In this document: positions 62,580 to 64,000 of the stretch, in pieces
Layout of the letters: each line of letters begins with the position of its first letter
How positions within the stretch are numbered: position 1 is the first letter of the stretch
Assembly (NCBI GenBank): GCA_963728355.1
Contig: CAVSJQ010000014.1
Location: forward strand, 713,243-777,242
DNA from: Sva-07 sp963728355
Lineage (GTDB): Bacteria; Actinomycetota; Acidimicrobiia; Acidimicrobiales; Ilumatobacteraceae
DNA: 64,000 nucleotides
Direction: 5' to 3'
Notes under the pieces: model-generated
The model's database searches: none
Told to the model about the DNA's origin: nothing
The model's input: only the letters and a program-made list of their open reading frames with translations
Position numbers and translations under genes: made by a program

Positions 62580-63101
62580 ATGGCGATGGTGCAAGGGACT
62601 CGGACCGACTCGGATGGCGACGACGGCTTCGACGCGTTCTTTCGTACTGAGCATCAACGACTGGCGGCGCTCGGCGCCGCACTGTGCGGCGATCGAGAGA
62701 CGGGACGCGACCTTGCTCAGGAGGCGCTTGCCCGCACGTACAAGGAGTGGGCCCGGGTCAGCCGTCTCGAGCGGCCCGGCGCGTGGACGCGACGAGTCGT
62801 CGTCAATCTGGCCCGCGATCAAGCGCGGCATCGCGCAGTACAGCGACGTCGGCTGCCGGAGTTGGCGAGACGGAACGACGCCGGTGCCATGGTCAGCGAT
62901 GTCCGACATGACGGCGAGTTCTGGGCTGCGGTAGCGACACTGCCAGAACGGCAACGAACCGCAGTCGCCTTGTACTACGTGGGCGATCGTTCGATTTCCC
63001 ACGTGGCCGAGGAGATGGGTATCCGCGAGGGTTCGGTCAAAACAATGCTCCACCAGGCGCGGGTGAAGCTGCGTCAACTGCTGTCGGAGGATGACAGATG
63101 A
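62580..63101 (+). CDS. ECF RNA polymerase sigma factor, SigE-like family
   Basis: The 173-residue sigma factor has region 2 (FDAFFRTEHQRLAALGAALCGDRETGRDLAQEALARTYKEWARV) and region 4 (ATLPERQRTAVALYYVGDRSISHVAEEMGIREGSVKTMLHQARVKLRQLL), typical of the SigE-type ECF factors of actinobacteria. AAGGTG precedes the ATG at 62580. Its stop overlaps the start of a membrane protein, which is probably its anti-sigma factor. Confidence 0.92.
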   Translation: MAMVQGTRTDSDGDDGFDAFFRTEHQRLAALGAALCGDRETGRDLAQEALARTYKEWARVSRLERPGAWTRRVVVNLARDQARHRAVQRRRLPELARRNDAGAMVSDVRHDGEFWAAVATLPERQRTAVALYYVGDRSISHVAEEMGIREGSVKTMLHQARVKLRQLLSEDDR

Positions 63102-63898
63102 ACGACGACACCAACGACCCGATCGATCCGCGAGCCAGAGCAGCGGCCGATCAACTGGTTGCCAGCTTCGCCGATCTCAACACCGACGACGATCTCCGGA
63201 CGGTACGAAGCGACCCGACAGTTGAGTTCGCAGGACAGTCGGGCGGCGGCCCTGCGCGGCGGCTCCTTATCGCAGCCGCGGCGACGCTGATGATCGGCGG
63301 AACCATCGCGATTGCCGCCACCGTCGCGACGAGACCGACGAGCACTGACATCCCGCCACTGTCAACCGCGTCCACCTCGACGCCGGAACGGATGCAAACG
63401 GTTCCGTCCGAGCACTCCTCACCCGCCACAACCGACGTCGTGAATGATTCGATCCCCGCCCGCTGCGGCGACATCCCATTCCCCACCCTTCTGGGCGCCG
63501 ACGGCGCCTCGCTCACGATGGATCTCGTCTTCTACGGCGATCAATGCGGCTACGACTCCGACGGCGACGCGATGTTCGACGACGCCTACCGACCATCTCG
63601 AGCCCTCCTCGCCGACGGCGACCGCATCGAACTGACGTCCGTTACCGAGGATGCGCCCATCGTCGACATCCGTCCGCTCGAAGCCGGCCTCGTGCTCCGC
63701 TCAATTGAGCCGGCCTTGTCTTCACCTCCTCCGAACGCGATACCCGACGATCCGTATCCCATCGACCTCGACGGCCGCTCCTGCGTCGTCATCACCGTGG
63801 ACTTGCGATCAGACGCCGTACAGAGCCGATTCGTCGCACTCGCCGAGAACCAACCAGGCGCGTGCGCCGCCATCGATCCCTCAGTATCCGGGCCGTAG
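63098..63898 (+). CDS. Membrane protein co-encoded with the ECF sigma factor (probable anti-sigma)
   Basis: The 266-residue protein has an acidic N-terminal cytoplasmic part (about 1-55), one membrane helix (RLLIAAAATLMIGGTIAIAATV) and a Ser/Thr/Pro linker leading to an extracytoplasmic domain with four Cys residues (PARCGDIPF, GDQCGYDSD, RSCVVITVD, GACAAID). The overlap with the sigma gene (ATGA) is typical for sigma/anti-sigma pairs. It lacks a recognisable HxxxCxxC zinc anti-sigma motif, so this assignment is inferred from context. The last 100 bases of the window hold no gene. Confidence 0.7.
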   Translation: MNDDTNDPIDPRARAAADQLVASFADLNTDDDLRTVRSDPTVEFAGQSGGGPARRLLIAAAATLMIGGTIAIAATVATRPTSTDIPPLSTASTSTPERMQTVPSEHSSPATTDVVNDSIPARCGDIPFPTLLGADGASLTMDLVFYGDQCGYDSDGDAMFDDAYRPSRALLADGDRIELTSVTEDAPIVDIRPLEAGLVLRSIEPALSSPPPNAIPDDPYPIDLDGRSCVVITVDLRSDAVQSRFVALAENQPGACAAIDPSVSGP

Positions 63899-63981
63899 CG
63901 AACCACATCAGGAAACCACGCTTCCGAGTCCGCTCGCACTTGCCCTCCAGTGCTCCCAGCGCCCGACTGAGAAATGGTCGT

Positions 63982-64000
63982 CGGGATTACCGGGTGCTCG
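63982..64000. repeat. 19-bp repeat, copy 2
   Basis: See copy 1 at 61716-61734; one mismatch. It is cut by the window edge and may continue. Confidence 0.6.

Overview
The window is GC-rich chromosomal DNA from what looks like a high-GC actinobacterium. The gene families (carbamoyltransferase/glycosyltransferase operon, GPGG-type small membrane protein, DUF1206, PAP2 pairs, paired SRPBCC protein and phytoene-dehydrogenase-like oxidoreductase, branched-chain 2-oxoacid dehydrogenase in the order E1alpha-E1beta-E2) and the very frequent GTGA/ATGA stop-start overlaps suggest Acidimicrobiia, perhaps an Ilumatobacter-like organism. That assignment is inference from memory of such genomes, not a search.

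Region 1 (1-4.4 kb, minus strand) is a tightly overlapped glycan operon: carbamoyltransferase, a GT2 glycosyltransferase fused to a GmhB-type heptose-bisphosphate phosphatase, a GT9 heptosyltransferase-like enzyme and the start of a GT-B glycosyltransferase cut by the window edge. Region 2 (4.4-12.5 kb) holds a CBS-domain protein, a pair of REP-like palindromes, a PIG-L deacetylase/GT2 pair, an SRPBCC/oxidoreductase pair, a DUF72 protein, a truncated epimerase, a zinc alcohol dehydrogenase, a 50-residue membrane protein and an orphan Fpg/Nei-like domain without its catalytic residues. Region 3 (12.6-31 kb) is transport, signalling and central metabolism: a cation/proton antiporter, a HerA-like ATPase, an ArsR-controlled permease with a thioredoxin-like protein, sucrose phosphorylase, a SulP transporter, a PP2C phosphatase with PAS/GAF sensors, an FAD/Rieske oxidoreductase, a fructosamine-kinase-like protein, a CaCA-type exchanger, and a DUF1206/lipid kinase/PPK2 operon.

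Region 4 (31-43 kb) has two PAP2 phosphatases (the first behind a perfect duplication of its own start region), an SDR, a second CBS protein, RNase Z, a DxDGDG repeat protein, a VIT1-like protein, the branched-chain 2-oxoacid dehydrogenase operon and a 1-Cys peroxiredoxin. Region 5 (42.7-48.2 kb) is a formate dehydrogenase locus: fdhD diverges from a molybdopterin subunit whose reading frame crosses a UGA codon in a selenocysteine context, followed by a bacterial SECIS-like hairpin. The catalytic subunit lacks the usual N-terminal [4Fe-4S] domain; that domain sits at the C-terminus of the NuoG-like protein at the end of the operon, so the ancestral alpha subunit appears split and permuted. A NuoE-NuoF fusion between them makes this a probable NAD-linked enzyme.

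Region 6 (48.3-64 kb) is accessory DNA: two VapBC-type and one MazEF-type toxin-antitoxin modules, a membrane-tethered ECF sigma-like protein, decayed haloalkane dehalogenase and S51 peptidase fragments, an MFS/HxlR pair, and two related integrase remnants, each followed by a 3'-half of a methionine-type tRNA gene. These two 45-bp tRNA fragments (54020 and 61408) bound a 7.4-kb element carrying a LuxR/DUF4386 cassette, an O-antigen-ligase-like pseudogene with an internal 188-bp inversion, a VapBC module and the integrase. The window ends with a SigE-like ECF sigma factor overlapped by a membrane protein that is probably its anti-sigma partner.
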